32,582 nt of DNA from Smittium mucronatum (Eukaryota; Kickxellomycota; Harpellomycetes; Harpellales; Legeriomycetaceae). The position numbers and the translations under genes are program-made. The notes below the pieces were generated by a model, which ran no database searches, was not told the DNA's origin, and saw only the letters and a program-made list of their open reading frames with translations. The DNA lies in contig LSSL01007794.1 in the NCBI GenBank assembly GCA_001953115.1, positions 1-32,582 of the forward strand, in the 5' to 3' direction. Positions 1-9,266 of the stretch are shown here, in pieces. Numbering within the stretch: position 1 is the first letter of the stretch; each line of letters starts with the position of its first letter.

Positions 1-372
1 AATAAACGCCACAGAGCAGTGCAATATGAAGTTGGTGATTTGGTACTTTTAAAGCGCCAAACAAAAGAAGGGTTAAAAAACACTCTTGGGCTCAGCACTG
101 TGTATATCGGACCCTATCAGATAGCTAAAAAAATAGGTAGAGTCAGCTATTTATTAAAGTACACAGATGAAGATGGATACACGCATAAACGCACAGCACA
201 TGTTAGCAAGCTAAAGACGTACAACTCGAGAGCCAACATCGAAGCCAGGCAGATGGGGGAGGTGGATGATGTTACGACCAATAGCAGCCAAGAATCAGAT
301 ATACTAATTCATCCAATCAATTCTCGGAGTTATGAGCTGTCGAATGACTTATCTTGCAGCTCCATTGGTTAA
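1..372 (+). CDS. Ty3/gypsy Pol C-terminus (integrase GPY/F region), 5' end outside window
   Basis: This is the last 123 codons of a Ty3/gypsy-type polyprotein, read in frame from base 1 to a TAA at 370-372. The motif YEVGDLVLLKR, then IGPYQIAKKIG, then a run ending in HVSKLKTY is the usual integrase C-terminal beta-barrel (GPY/F) layout, which binds DNA next to the DDE core. No chromodomain follows; the remaining ~50 residues are polar. The reading frame is open, so the element may have been recently active. The last 103 bases of the ORF (270-372) lie inside the 3' LTR, so pol and LTR overlap. The true start lies upstream of the window. The family assignment is from recognised motifs; the element name is unknown. 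Confidence 0.85.
   Translation, partial: NKRHRAVQYEVGDLVLLKRQTKEGLKNTLGLSTVYIGPYQIAKKIGRVSYLLKYTDEDGYTHKRTAHVSKLKTYNSRANIEARQMGEVDDVTTNSSQESDILIHPINSRSYELSNDLSCSSIG
251..266 (+). promoter_or_regulatory. Polypurine tract (plus-strand primer)
   Basis: A purine-rich run (GATGGGGGAGGTGGA) ends a few bases before the inferred LTR start TGTTAC at 270. It is the normal place and composition for the tract that primes plus-strand DNA synthesis in an LTR retrotransposon. It is read through as codons of the pol ORF, which supports an LTR start inside the coding region. Confidence 0.55.
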
Positions 373-601
373 GTATAACATTGTGCAAAGACACGCAGTA
401 AATCTATTGGCTGGAATGATTATACGTCATTTAAGTAATAGCCAATAACCGAATAATCAAATATTTTATATAGCTTTAAATTTAGTATAAATAGTTCCCT
501 TTTCTAAGTATACTTTTGAATCGCTCTCTTTTCCTTATCTTCGACTTTTTGACTCTAGCCTTCTAATAAATCGACTTAATATTTGACTTTTCAGTTTAAC
601 A
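270..601 (+). repeat. 3' LTR of Ty3/gypsy element
   Basis: The LTR runs from TGTTAC to TTTAACA (inverted ends TGTTA/TAACA), about 332 bp. The start is set by similarity to the 5' LTR at 32083: both begin TGTTAC, then ACCAAT, AGCAGCCA, GAATCAGA in the same order. Both also carry a CCAAT-flanked palindrome (here 405-447), a TATAAATAG box (486-494) and an AATAAA signal (565-570) in the same relative places. This copy belongs to the element whose integrase precedes it. It cannot be the partner LTR of the element at the right edge, which starts with gag. The sequences differ clearly, so these are old or distinct subfamily members. Confidence 0.75.
405..447 (+). promoter_or_regulatory. LTR promoter palindrome with CCAAT boxes and CRE-like core
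   Basis: The arms TATTGGCT (405-412) and AGCCAATA (440-447) are perfect inverted repeats that place two CCAAT boxes in opposite orientation. Between them AATGA and TCATT flank TATACG, giving an ACGTCAT core like a CREB/ATF half-site. The TATA box follows about 40 bp downstream. Binding by an NF-Y/HAP-type complex and a bZIP factor is inferred from the motifs. Confidence 0.5.
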
Positions 602-2280
602 TTTTTTGATATTGTTAGAACTAATACTTGATTCAAAATAAAAACCAAGTTACTAATCTAAAATTTGTGATAATACATATATTAATAAGCTATAAGTACT
701 CATTACAACATAAACAATATCCTTTACTTTTCATTCCCTTATCCTATGGATTTATTTACTTATACAGTAAATTAAAATTTTCTTTAAATGCAAATTTTCT
801 TTTTATAAGATATATATTGTTTAATTATAAGTCTTTATTCATTATAACTAAGATGTTTTTTCAAACTATTAAATTAAACTAGCAAATTATTTAGACTTAT
901 TGAATTTAACTAGGGGTTTTTAATTGTAATTTCACTATTTATTGATATACCATGTATCTCTCTTACAAAAATTAATTGTCATTATACTTTCAAGTTATTT
1001 ATCGAAAATGAGGCATCTGCCCAATATAAAATCTCAGGCTATTTAACCTGGAAGAAATTAAAATAAAATTCAGTCTAGTTATCTATTTGGAAGTTTTAAT
1101 ACTTTTAATAAAAAAGCGTGTTAAGTATCCTAATATAAAAAGTATTCTCATATAGCATATTATATCATGAGTACAGTACTTAAATTTAATATTCATTGAA
1201 GTCGCTATCACCTCTGGTGTCTCAAAAAAAAATTTTTTTTTATAATGTTATGCTGATTTTAAAAATAGATTATTTAAAAAAAAAATTAATATTATCCATT
1301 TTTTTTTACGGAAAATTTATTAAAGTTAATAAAAGGTTATAAAAAATAATTTTCAACATTGTCCAAAAGTCAATAAAATACCATAAAAAAACAAAAAATT
1401 AAAATTAAAACTAAGACTAGTAAAAAAAAATAATAAGTATGAATTTGGCTGAAACTTCTATTGGGATTATAAACTTTGAATCATCAACTGAAAATTAATT
1501 TAAGAATATATATGTTATAAAAATTATTTATTATAAATTTAAAGTCAGAAAAGAGAGAGAAAAACTATAAAAGATAAAAGCTATCAGTCAAATATAAAAA
1601 AATAGTGTCTATGAAATAATATTCTATTATTTATTGGCCCATTTCGATTAACATTAATTCTATCAACTATAATGTATATTAGCTAAACATTTAATCGTAT
1701 ATAATGGATTCCATTTTATGGATTGATTAATATTAAATTTATTGTCTAATAATAGTTGATATAGCAAATAGTATTAATATTGAATGTAAGACTGCCAATA
1801 CTTATTCAATTGAATTCAGAGTTTCTATGCATACTCATAATTATATCGCATTATAATTACGATTCCTTAACACAAATAGTACAATTTTTTATAATTTAAC
1901 ATCTTTTAAAAAGCATGTGTGAATTTAATAAAATTAGTAAATATCTGTTTTTATTTGTATCTTTTTGTCATCTTACCTATTTTTAATAAAAATAGCAGAT
2001 TTCATTTTCAAAAATTAATCAAATAAAAAAAATGATTTGTACTTACAGATGCTTAATAATAAATAAGATAAAGATTTAATTATCAGGTTTTTGTATAAAT
2101 TCACCGATATTTATCTAAATTGGACATATTTTCATCTGTAGGTTTTAGTTAGAATTAATCCTTTCCATTTAAATGCTTTTTTTTAGCTTTTCACTGAGTA
2201 ATTTAACTATTTTAATCGGTTTAAACTTTCAATTTATCTAACCAATCTTCGAATTTTCTCAAAAAGTTTATAATGCTCTT
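602..2280. other. AT-rich stretch without recognisable gene
   Basis: Long A and T runs and no open frame with coding character. I see no tRNA-like boxes, no protein similarity and no clear repeat structure. The only longer open frame (628-882) is rich in F, I, Y, K and looks like chance in AT-rich DNA. Confidence 0.6.
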
Positions 2281-2500
2281 CGGGACCGAAGGTTCCGAAA
2301 ATGATTGGTGTTAGGCCATTTATCGCCACATTTTCACCTTATTTTGCAGATTTTTTTTTCAAAAAAAAATTTGCGTAATAAAATTTCGCTAATTTATGAA
2401 AGAATTTTTTTTTTTGAAACCAAGTTAGGTTATATATCATCCCATATTTCATTCAGATAATATTGGCTAGTTTTTAAAAGCTAAATCCCGCGCTAGATAA
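2281..2500 (+). repeat. Left inverted repeat of DIRS-like element (or truncated MITE copy)
   Basis: It starts CGGGACCGAAGGTTCCG, and the first bases form a small palindrome (CTTCGG-GA-CCGAAG, 2278-2291). The reverse complement of 7310-7557 aligns along its whole length, sharing GATTGG, AGGCCATTTATCGCCA, ATTTATGAAAGA, AAGTTAGGTTA, CATCCCATAT and CATTCAGATAATATT. Similarity fades near 2500, so the inner tip present in the right copy is missing here. Confidence 0.65.
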
Positions 2501-3124
2501 ATAAAATAAAAAGGTTTAAACACATATAATATATTTTTTATAGGTATATTATAAAATTTAAACAGTAAAAATTTTACCAAATAAAATGAAAAATGGAAAA
2601 AAAATCTAATATCGAACAAAAAAAAAGCCAGATACAAGTCCTCACCATATCACTTGAATCTTTGCAATCCTTCGGAAACTCCAGAATTCAAATTTAAAAA
2701 AATAAAGAGAGTATAAACGCCACAGAACGACAGTCATAAAATTATGGTTCCTAGTAACTCGAAGATGAGAGCAAAAGTAGATCAAAGGCCACTACTGTAA
2801 CCATGAGATCAATTTCCAGTCAACGGCTTTTATCAAGACTAGGCATGCTACTTCAACTGGAGGGTGATTTTAAGATAATTGTTAATATGTTGGCAGTTAT
2901 ATTTCAAAATACAGTTAGAAGAAACTTTTTAATATAGCCAACGGCGCTATATTTGTATAAAAACTAAATAATAATAATTTAATTATGGGTAAATATAAAA
3001 TAATGATAGGCTATGGATAAATAATACAATGAATAAGTAAGTACTTGATCGATGATCATAAAACTGGTATAATTGGACAGCTTTATATTATTATACCAAA
3101 CATATATTATTGAACTTAAGCTAG

Positions 3125-3752
3125 TTTTTTTTGCATCACGGAATTTTATCGTAAAATAACGTCATTAAAAACTATGCTAAAAAAATATGAAAAAAAGAAA
3201 AAGTCGTATAGAAAAGACTATTATCCTAACTACAATAAGCTCCTCTGCCGGTCAACCAGCTGCGTACCTAAGGTAAAAGGGTTCAATCTACCAAACGAAA
3301 GACCCTCCCCTGGCATTGCTTCAAGTGGGCTGGATGACTGAGGTTACGTGCAGTCAAGAATTAAGCTCTTATTCAATGAAAAATAGTTCATTGAAGCTGC
3401 TGAGCAATTAGTTAGAGCCTAATTCTAACAGGATTAATAAAATTAGGCTCCTACCCAAACGTGGGATTGATCGAAATGGTTTTCCTACAAATAGCTGTTA
3501 GACGCTGAGGTCCGTCTGACTGTCGAACGCTGGACTTGTGCACTAGACTATGTCTCATCTGAGCTAAACGATCGGTTCCTCCTGTTTCCAGATGGTCTTC
3601 CTCTGGAATCACTTTCCTCCGAATCACTGTGCGCTTTCTCCACTACTCCCAACCAAGAATAGTACAACGCTGTGTGAAATTTTGGTTTAGTGTACTTCTA
3701 AAAGTACACCATTAAGCCCCCAAACCACGGCAAGGCATTTCACTCTTAGGGG
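3125..3752 (-). mobile_element. Poly(A)-tailed SINE-like retroposon, copy 1
   Basis: About 628 bp, minus orientation: poly(T) at 3125-3132 is the tail, preceded on the minus strand by the end AATTCCGTGATGC. It aligns over its full length with the copy at 7615-8248 in the opposite orientation, at roughly 85% by eye. A target-site duplication abuts both ends: TATTGAACTTAAGCTAG (3108-3124) and TATTGACTTAAGTCAG (3753-3768). A tRNA-like A box (TAGCTCAGATG, 3566-3556) and B box (GTTCGACAGTC, 3528-3518) lie ~190 nt from the 5' end and keep the same spacing in the other copy. No ORF of note is present. It sits between the left repeat and gag region of the DIRS relic, so it is a later insertion. SINE, LINE-derived fragment or non-coding retrogene remain open. 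Confidence 0.7.
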
Positions 3753-3838
3753 TATTGACTTAAGTCAGTGTAACACCAATGTGCACAAAATGAATCTCAA
3801 GCTTTAATTAAAATGCACAAAAATAGATAAGAAACTTT

Positions 3839-4560
3839 TTGAGTATGGAAAACGACATCTTAACCTGGAAAAAATCGCGTTTCACATCAAATAACTACCA
3901 AGAGGGATTTTATACTTCATTTAACAAACAGAGCCCGATATTATCCAGTTTGCTAAAGAGCTTAAATGCATCTCGACGTATATTCTTAAACTTGAATTTA
4001 ACTATGCAACTATGTGGAAGAATAAAAGAAAAATCAATGTGGACCAGTCACTCAAATCCAAAGACCAAATCGCAACGTTAATTCCGGATTCAGAGGTCAG
4101 TGAATAATAATACCTGCTCCATAGCAAGGTACTGCAGAAGATGGAATGAGGAAATCTAGAAGTTAACGCCGAAAAATAGCTTAAATTAGCTTTAACTCCG
4201 AAGAAAAGCATTAGTCACAAAATACCATATATCAAATAGTTTAGTGGCGCTAGAAGAGCATTTACCGGAAGAGGGGGATTTAATGGGTATCGAATATAGG
4301 GGAAACAGTTATAATAATTGATTCAATATAGGAGCGAAAAACACCAATAACCACACCATTAAAGGAGGACAAAACAAACAATTTCAAGTAAATTTGGGAT
4401 TTTAGAATCCTTCAAACAAAAATAAAATCATCAGGATATATCGAAAATAAATTTCTTTGGAGACCTAAAAAAACCAAAAACTCCGACTCAGATGCCTACC
4501 AGAATTTTGGAGTGCCTATCCAGTTGGAAGAATCCGTGTCAAGCAACTAGTGCTTAGAAA
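3839..4560 (+). pseudogene. Gag-like region of DIRS relic
   Basis: A polar, lysine- and asparagine-rich reading frame (best stretch 3839-4081) continues in pieces with stops toward the reverse transcriptase. Near 4512 a YPVGRIR-like phrase precedes a lysine-rich stretch, in the place where DIRS elements have the linker between gag and RT. I see no zinc knuckle. The identification rests mainly on position and is weak; it could also be the start of the pol frame. Confidence 0.35.
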
Positions 4561-4640
4561 TTAAAAAAAATAATTATCGGATCATATTTACAAGGGACTC
4601 AGACCAAACCCCAAACAAGGAAAACAGTCTCCCATGGAAC

Positions 4641-5560
4641 TATCACCACGCGATTAGGTTAATTTTTGAAAAATATTTGGATAAAGGTACAATGCTGGAG
4701 GTGCACAGCCAGAACATGTCTTTCGTATCCTCAATATTTAGGTAATATGAGCCTAAAAATGTCAAACTGAAAGTAGAAATGCCTCATATCAACGAGTATG
4801 TCTTTAGGAAGGGATTTAAGATGGAAGGGGTGAAATGGCTGATAGATTTGATACTCCCTAACTACTTAATAACAAAGCTGGATGTAAAGCGGCATACCAC
4901 AACACCCCCCCCCCTCACCATACATCAGCTAGGATTTGCCGTTTAATATAAAAAAAAATGATTTAAGAATTCCAGGCTCTTTCATTTAGGCTTAAAAAAG
5001 CACCTAAAATATTTTTAAAGGCAGTTAAATCGGATATAAAGCCCCTCAGAAGGATATGAATATGTCTAGTATTCTACATAGACGATATAGATATATTAGG
5101 GACGTCGCAGAAGGAGTGTACGAGGCACAAGGAGATGTTACTGAGACACCTCCAGAAATTGATATTCATTATTAATATGGAAAAATCGGTAGTTTATCCG
5201 AAGCAGAAGCAAAAGGTTTTTGGGCTAATATTCAACACACAGAAAATGACAATTAATTTGATACAGGAACAAGCCAAAAAGACTAATCTAGAAGTTAGAA
5301 AGGCTATAAACCAGAGTCTGAACATCAGGAAAGCTATGGGGCTAAACGGTATATTCTCAGTAAAAGCAAAATCGATAGGGTAGGCGATGATCAAATAGAG
5401 GGAGCTCCAATTGAACATACTAAACAATCTAAAATCTTCAAAGTGCAGCTAAAATTAGTCATGCCTACTGTCAGCCGACGCAATGAATGACCTGTATTAA
5501 TGGAGAATAAAACTCTCCAATGGAGCTCTATATAATTGTAAATGGAGCCTATGGACACAA
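4641..5560 (+). pseudogene. DIRS-type reverse transcriptase relic
   Basis: Readable blocks follow the DIRS reverse transcriptase order in shifting frames: an N-terminal block with IFEKYLDKGTMLEV, then HINEYVFRKGFKMEG, LITKLDVK, GLKKAPKIF, and the catalytic box FYIDDIDILGTS (about 5072-5107). After this come INMEKSVVYPKQKQKVFGL and a thumb-like segment. The YIDD aspartates are intact, but several in-frame stops and frameshifts, and a C run at 4905-4914 that disrupts the block after LDVK, make this non-functional. The segment 5054-5383 is the longest uninterrupted part. In a working element this enzyme copies the RNA into circular DNA. The resemblance to DIRS rather than LTR reverse transcriptases comes from the spacing and from the RNase H and recombinase that follow. 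Confidence 0.75.
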
Positions 5561-5564
5561 AAGA

Positions 5565-6190
5565 GACCGTGTGTCCCACCACTGATACCTCCGTTATGGG
5601 ATGGGGTATCACCAGCAATCAAATATCTGTATGGGGGGGGGGGATTATTTTTTAAAGTAAAAGATTGAAAAATCATAGATTTTCAAAGAACTAGCAACTC
5701 TAATACATGCTCTGAGGCTTCACGTACCACTCTTTCGAAATAAAATCATTCTTATTTAAACGTAAAAAATGAACTTCAAGTCAATTTCTATTAATGGAAA
5801 AGCCATATAATCCAGGAAGTTGCTATTTATGGAAAAATAGTGGTGGGAAATCACAATTTTTAGTAAAATTAGAATGAAAATTACTCAAATAGCAGGGGTC
5901 AAGATTTTTTTAACAGATTGGCTGTCGCCGAACTGAAACAGGCCATGGGAATGGGAGCTACCAAAACACCTTTTCAGGATGAAAAATGAGTTTGGTACCA
6001 TTGAAGATCGACCTATGTTCCAGTGTCACCAACCGGAAGCTAAAAAGGTATTACTCTCAAATACCAGACCCTCAGTCAGAGGATAAAGTTGTCTTAATGC
6101 ACCGATGGCTAAAAGTAGTGCCATATGCCAACCCACATCCAACAATAATATTTCCAACTCTACTCCGAGTAATAGTGGTACTATAATTGA
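5565..6190 (+). pseudogene. DIRS-type RNase H relic
   Basis: The domain starts with TDTSVMGWGITSNQISVWGG (about 5580-5638), matching the first catalytic aspartate block of DIRS RNase H. An FKELATLIHALRLH block follows and carries the catalytic glutamate position. Further on, EWELPKHLFR (about 5948) and, in another frame, KIDLCSSVTNRKLKRYYSQI with PDPQSEDKVVLMHRW and YANPHP match the C-terminal tail of this domain. At least three frame changes and several stops interrupt it. A G run (5632-5642) is a likely slippage site. It would have removed the RNA template during replication. Confidence 0.7.
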
Positions 6191-6308
6191 CATCACAGCC
6201 TTGATACTCATTATATGTAAAGCTAAAGGAACGAAAGCAATTGAGATTGCCACGAGCTCATCATCGATTTAAGTTTTGAACTTGGAAAATATCAGGAAAG
6301 AGTAATTA

Positions 6309-7200
6309 GAATTGAGTGAAAGCGCCCAAATATTAATACAAGAAGCATTAAGATCAAAAATGAGAAGAAAATATGGTTTAGAGCTCAATAAATATAAAAC
6401 ATGGGCTGATTAATTAAGTTTAGATCCAAATGAAATCAGCTTCATTAATTTAGCTAACTTTTTTGCCTCATTAAACTTAAAAACAAAACCAATGCTTAAT
6501 TATGAAACTGCTGTATCTGATAGATGGTTAGAATTATACCAAACCTCAACACCTAATGCAACTAATAGAAGAATTAAAAGGCTCCTATCAGCAGTAAAAA
6601 AATTAAAATAGTTAATGTACCAGAAAAAAACCCAAAATAGTTTATACGATTTTATTGGAATATTTGGAGCCATTGGGGGAAAAAAACTCGTTAATTTAAA
6701 AAAAAATAAGCAGAAAGACTGTTATTTTAATGGAAATTACCACTTCTTGGAGATCCAGTTGTGAAATTCAGGGAATCATTCGCTCAAAAATCAAAAAAAG
6801 ACGCAAATAGAGGCTCGTTGCATTTATGGTTCCTAAAAAATAATTTAAAAGCCAGCAATAAATTTTGCTTGCCCCAAATTAGCAAAAATATAAACTGGAT
6901 AGTTTGTAATTTAGGATTGTATTTAAAATTGACCGAAAAAATACAAAAAAAATACACAAAAAATGAACTTTTCGACACCATTTTTTTATATTTAACCCGA
7001 TTGTAAAGTCTGCATCCAATTATACAATCTGGATATCGATAAAATAAATCTTAATTAAAATTGGATCCAAAAGTACTGCACATAGTACCCGTAGCGTATC
7101 AGCTACTGCAAAAAATTTTTTTGGAGTTTCAATTAATTCATTATTAAAACAATCAGATTGGAGTTCATCAACCACAAACAAAAAACACTAGTACAAACCA
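6309..7200 (+). pseudogene. DIRS-type tyrosine recombinase relic
   Basis: The N-terminal part reads ELSESAQILIQEALRSKMRR, then KYGLELNKYKTWAD, stop, LSLDPNEISFINLANFFASL, matching the SAM-like DNA-binding half of DIRS recombinases. The C-terminal part (about 7068-7200) reads AHSTRSVSATAKNFFGVSI, then SLLKQSDWSSSTTNKKH, stop, YKP. The HSTR box (His and second Arg of the catalytic set) is intact. The TAG at 7189-7191 falls next to or on the catalytic tyrosine position. The middle part (6602-7060) is poorly readable. This enzyme replaces an integrase and joins circular DNA to the target. It also defines the element as DIRS-like rather than Ty3/gypsy. Confidence 0.7.
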
Positions 7201-7274
7201 AATTTTGATACAAGAATAAACCCAATACCGATATCATCAACCTCAGCAACCTTCAATCTACAAACACAACTATC

Positions 7275-7557
7275 TTTGAACGGAACTTCGGTTCCGAAAA
7301 CGATTGGCCCACCGAGCGCTAACCCACTTTGAAACAAATGTCTTCTTCAGTTTTTATAATGGCAAATATTATCTGAATGCAATATGGGATGGTATTTAAC
7401 CTAACTTCGTTACAAAAAATTTGTTCTCTTTCATAAATTGGAGAAATTTTACTAATTGTATTTACTTAAATTTAATTTTAAAATCTGAGAAATAAATTGC
7501 GAATTTGGCGATAAATGGCCTACATCCAATCATTTTCGGGACCATAGTTCCCTCAAA
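7275..7557 (+). repeat. Right inverted repeat of DIRS-like element with internal complementary tip (or complete MITE)
   Basis: The two ends are inverted copies of each other: left TTTGAACGGAACTTCGGTTC, right tip (reverse complement) TTTGAGGGAACTATGGTCCC, both continuing to CGATTGG or TGATTGG. The body is the reverse complement of 2281-2500. The inner tip (7275-7307) thus duplicates the element's left terminus, the arrangement expected of a DIRS internal complementary region used to circularise the cDNA. Read alone, the segment would also pass as a 283 bp MITE with ~32 bp terminal repeats. The inner tip contains the hairpin GGAAC-TTCG-GTTCC. Confidence 0.6.
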
Positions 7558-7614
7558 CAGTCTTCAAAAGTATATAAGCGTTATTGATCTAATCATAAAA
7601 TTGAGCGAAAAATG

Positions 7615-8248
7615 CACTCCTAATAATGAAATACCTTGTCGTGGTTTAGGAGCTTATTAGCGTGCTTTTAGAAGTACACTAGACCAAAATTTCACACAGC
7701 GTTGTACTATTCTTGGTTGGGAGTAGTGGAGACAGCGCACAGCGATTCGGAGGAAAGTGATTCCAGAGGAAGGGCATCTAGAAACAGGAGGAACCGATCG
7801 TTTAGCACAGATGAGACATAGTCTAGTGCACAAGTCCAGCGTTCGACAGTCAGACGGATCTCAGCGTCTAACAGCTATTTTTAGGAAAGCCATGTCAATC
7901 AAAATAAAATTTGAGTAGGAGCCTGATTTTAAAAATCCTGTCAGAAGTAGGATCTGACTAGGAGCTCAGTAGAATCAATGAACTGTTGTTTGTTGACAAA
8001 GAGCTTAATTCTTGACTGCACGTAACCTCAATCATACACCTACTTGAAGCAATACTAGGGGAGGGTCTTTCGGTTGATATATCGCACCCTTATCCCGTAG
8101 GTATGCAGCCGGTAGACCGGCAGAGGAGCTTATTGTAGTTAGGATAATAGTCTTTTCTATACGACTTTTTATTTTTTTCATATTTTTTTAGTATAGTTTT
8201 TAATGGCGTTATCTTACAATAAAATTCTGTGATACAAAAAAAAAAGTA
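7615..8248 (+). mobile_element. Poly(A)-tailed SINE-like retroposon, copy 2
   Basis: About 634 bp, plus orientation. It ends CAATAAAATTCTGTGATAC followed by ten A (8236-8245), so an AATAAA signal lies just before the tail. A perfect 12 bp target-site duplication GAGCGAAAAATG flanks it at 7603-7614 and 8249-8260. The A-box-like TAGCACAGATG (7803-7813) and B-box-like GTTCGACAGTC (7841-7851) match copy 1 with identical spacing. A conserved hairpin (GTGCTTTTAGAAGTACAC) lies ~50 nt from the 5' end. It inserted 57 bp beyond the right end of the DIRS relic. Small open frames in either strand show no similarity I recognise. Confidence 0.75.
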
Positions 8249-8570
8249 GAGCGAAAAATGAAAGTTCGTTTTCGAGCCATCTTCACTGAAAGGGCTAAAA
8301 GTAGGCATACTTAAACTATACAATTATAGGCAGTGAACTATTTTGAAGCATGTTTTTATTTGATAAAAGACAACAAAATAAGAATAGATTCAAGCATTGC
8401 ATTGGTAGCTTATATTGCATGCTATTTATAAAAGCCACTTATTCTGGTAAATTAGAAAACGTTGATTAAGCCAAACCAATGAATAATTTGTATTTCAACT
8501 AGATTTATAAATAATAATATACATATAACATTTCCAACCAATAGAAATGATAATTTAAGTTTAAATTAAT

Positions 8571-8640
8571 GGGAGGGGGAAAGGCGAAGGGTAAGAGGTA
8601 GAGGTAAAGGCAAAGGCATAGGCGGAGGAAGAGGAGGAGT
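8571..8640 (+). repeat. Imperfect purine-rich hexamer tract upstream of LAMTOR1
   Basis: About 70 bp of almost pure purines with a period of six (units such as GTAAAG, GCAAAG, GTAGAG, GAAGAG). It starts with the G-rich GGGAGGGGGAAAGGCGAAGG. It lies 93-162 bp before the LAMTOR1 start codon and stands out sharply from the AT-rich surroundings. It may be a decayed microsatellite or a GA-type promoter element. Confidence 0.6.
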
Positions 8641-8732
8641 GAATTCAGTGTTAAATCTAAACAGAGACTTTTGATTAAAATAGAATAAGTGTATTTACGT
8701 ATTTTTTGTATATTTACATCAAATAAGAGAGA

Positions 8733-9266
8733 ATGGGAGCTATATGTTGCAAACCTATTAATGTGTTTAACGAAGTTACAGAAAATTCTCGATTGTTAAG
8801 TGTTGAGGAGCCCCGTGGAACAACGCATTCAGAGAACCCCAGCTATGAGGAGCTGGTGGCAGCTGAAACCAATGGAATTCATAAAGAGGAATCACTTTTG
8901 AATCTGATATCGACAGAGACGGCAAACGAGCTTTTCGATATATCATCTAAACCAGTTCTTCCGAAATCAACTATTCGCGAGTCGACACCAAGTGCTGATT
9001 ATAGAATTCTTTTGCAGTTTTTTGATTCTAAGGTAGACATGTCTTCACAGTTTCCCCGAAGCTCTTTAGGCAAATCATCAACCTCCAGATCTTATAATAA
9101 GCAACAATTTTCGGTGCTGTTTCAACAACCCACGCTTACAGACCTTAAGGATCTCGAAATGGTTGATATGGCTTCGGCTGAGATATCAAGAGCCATGAAG
9201 GATTTCAAATTGGACTATACAGGACCAATATTTGTTCCTTTCAGCTATAATGAACAAACGGCATAG
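8733..9266 (+). CDS. LAMTOR1: Ragulator/EGO complex membrane anchor, LAMTOR1-like
   Basis: An intronless 177-residue protein. The N-terminus MGAICC has Gly2 for myristoylation and Cys5/Cys6 for palmitoylation, as in LAMTOR1 (p18) and yeast Meh1/Ego1. An acidic SRLLSVEEP segment follows at residues 19-27. The helix SLLNLISTETANELFDISS (residues ~54-72) closely matches the conserved LAMTOR1 motif in which a Leu-rich stretch precedes TASNIIDVS. The C-terminal part (DLKDLEMVDMASAEISRAM to FVPF) matches the family's last helix and terminal strand. Length fits (human 161 residues). The protein wraps the other Ragulator subunits and tethers Rag GTPases to the lysosome or vacuole for amino-acid signalling to TORC1. 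The start is fixed because the acylation signal must be N-terminal. An AATAAA lies ~100 bp past the stop (9368-9373). Confidence 0.8.
   Translation: MGAICCKPINVFNEVTENSRLLSVEEPRGTTHSENPSYEELVAAETNGIHKEESLLNLISTETANELFDISSKPVLPKSTIRESTPSADYRILLQFFDSKVDMSSQFPRSSLGKSSTSRSYNKQQFSVLFQQPTLTDLKDLEMVDMASAEISRAMKDFKLDYTGPIFVPFSYNEQTA

Larger units (their letters stand above)
2281..7557 (+). mobile_element. Degenerate DIRS-type tyrosine-recombinase retroelement
   Basis: The coding remains appear in the order typical of DIRS elements: a gag-like region, reverse transcriptase with a YIDD box, RNase H with DTSVMGWGIT, and a tyrosine recombinase ending in HSTRS. These relics span about 3839-7200 and carry many stops and frameshifts. 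An inverted pair of related sequences bounds them: 2281 to about 2500, and 7275-7557. The outer ends match when one is reverse-complemented (GGGACC, then CCGAAAATGATTGG, then AGGCCATTTATCGCCA). A direct copy of the left tip also lies at the inner edge of the right repeat, as an internal complementary region would. If the boundaries are right the element is 5.3 kb, of which ~630 bp is a later insertion (3125-3752). The alternative is that the bounding repeats are independent MITEs. The coding identity is firm, the ends less so. Confidence 0.7.

Noticed and set aside
2714..2727. ATAAACGCCACAGA, identical to bases 2-15 of the window, as a gypsy integrase fragment
   Set aside because: The match ends after 14 bases and the following sequence does not continue the integrase frame.
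4002..6253. Minus-strand frames and plus-strand pieces inside the DIRS relic taken as separate small genes
   Set aside because: The plus-strand pieces belong to broken DIRS domains and the minus-strand ones are antisense shadows.
3125..8248. The two ~630 bp inverted copies as terminal inverted repeats of the DIRS element
   Set aside because: Each has a poly(A) tail and its own flanking duplication of different sequence, and a third truncated copy exists elsewhere. Independent retroposition explains this better.
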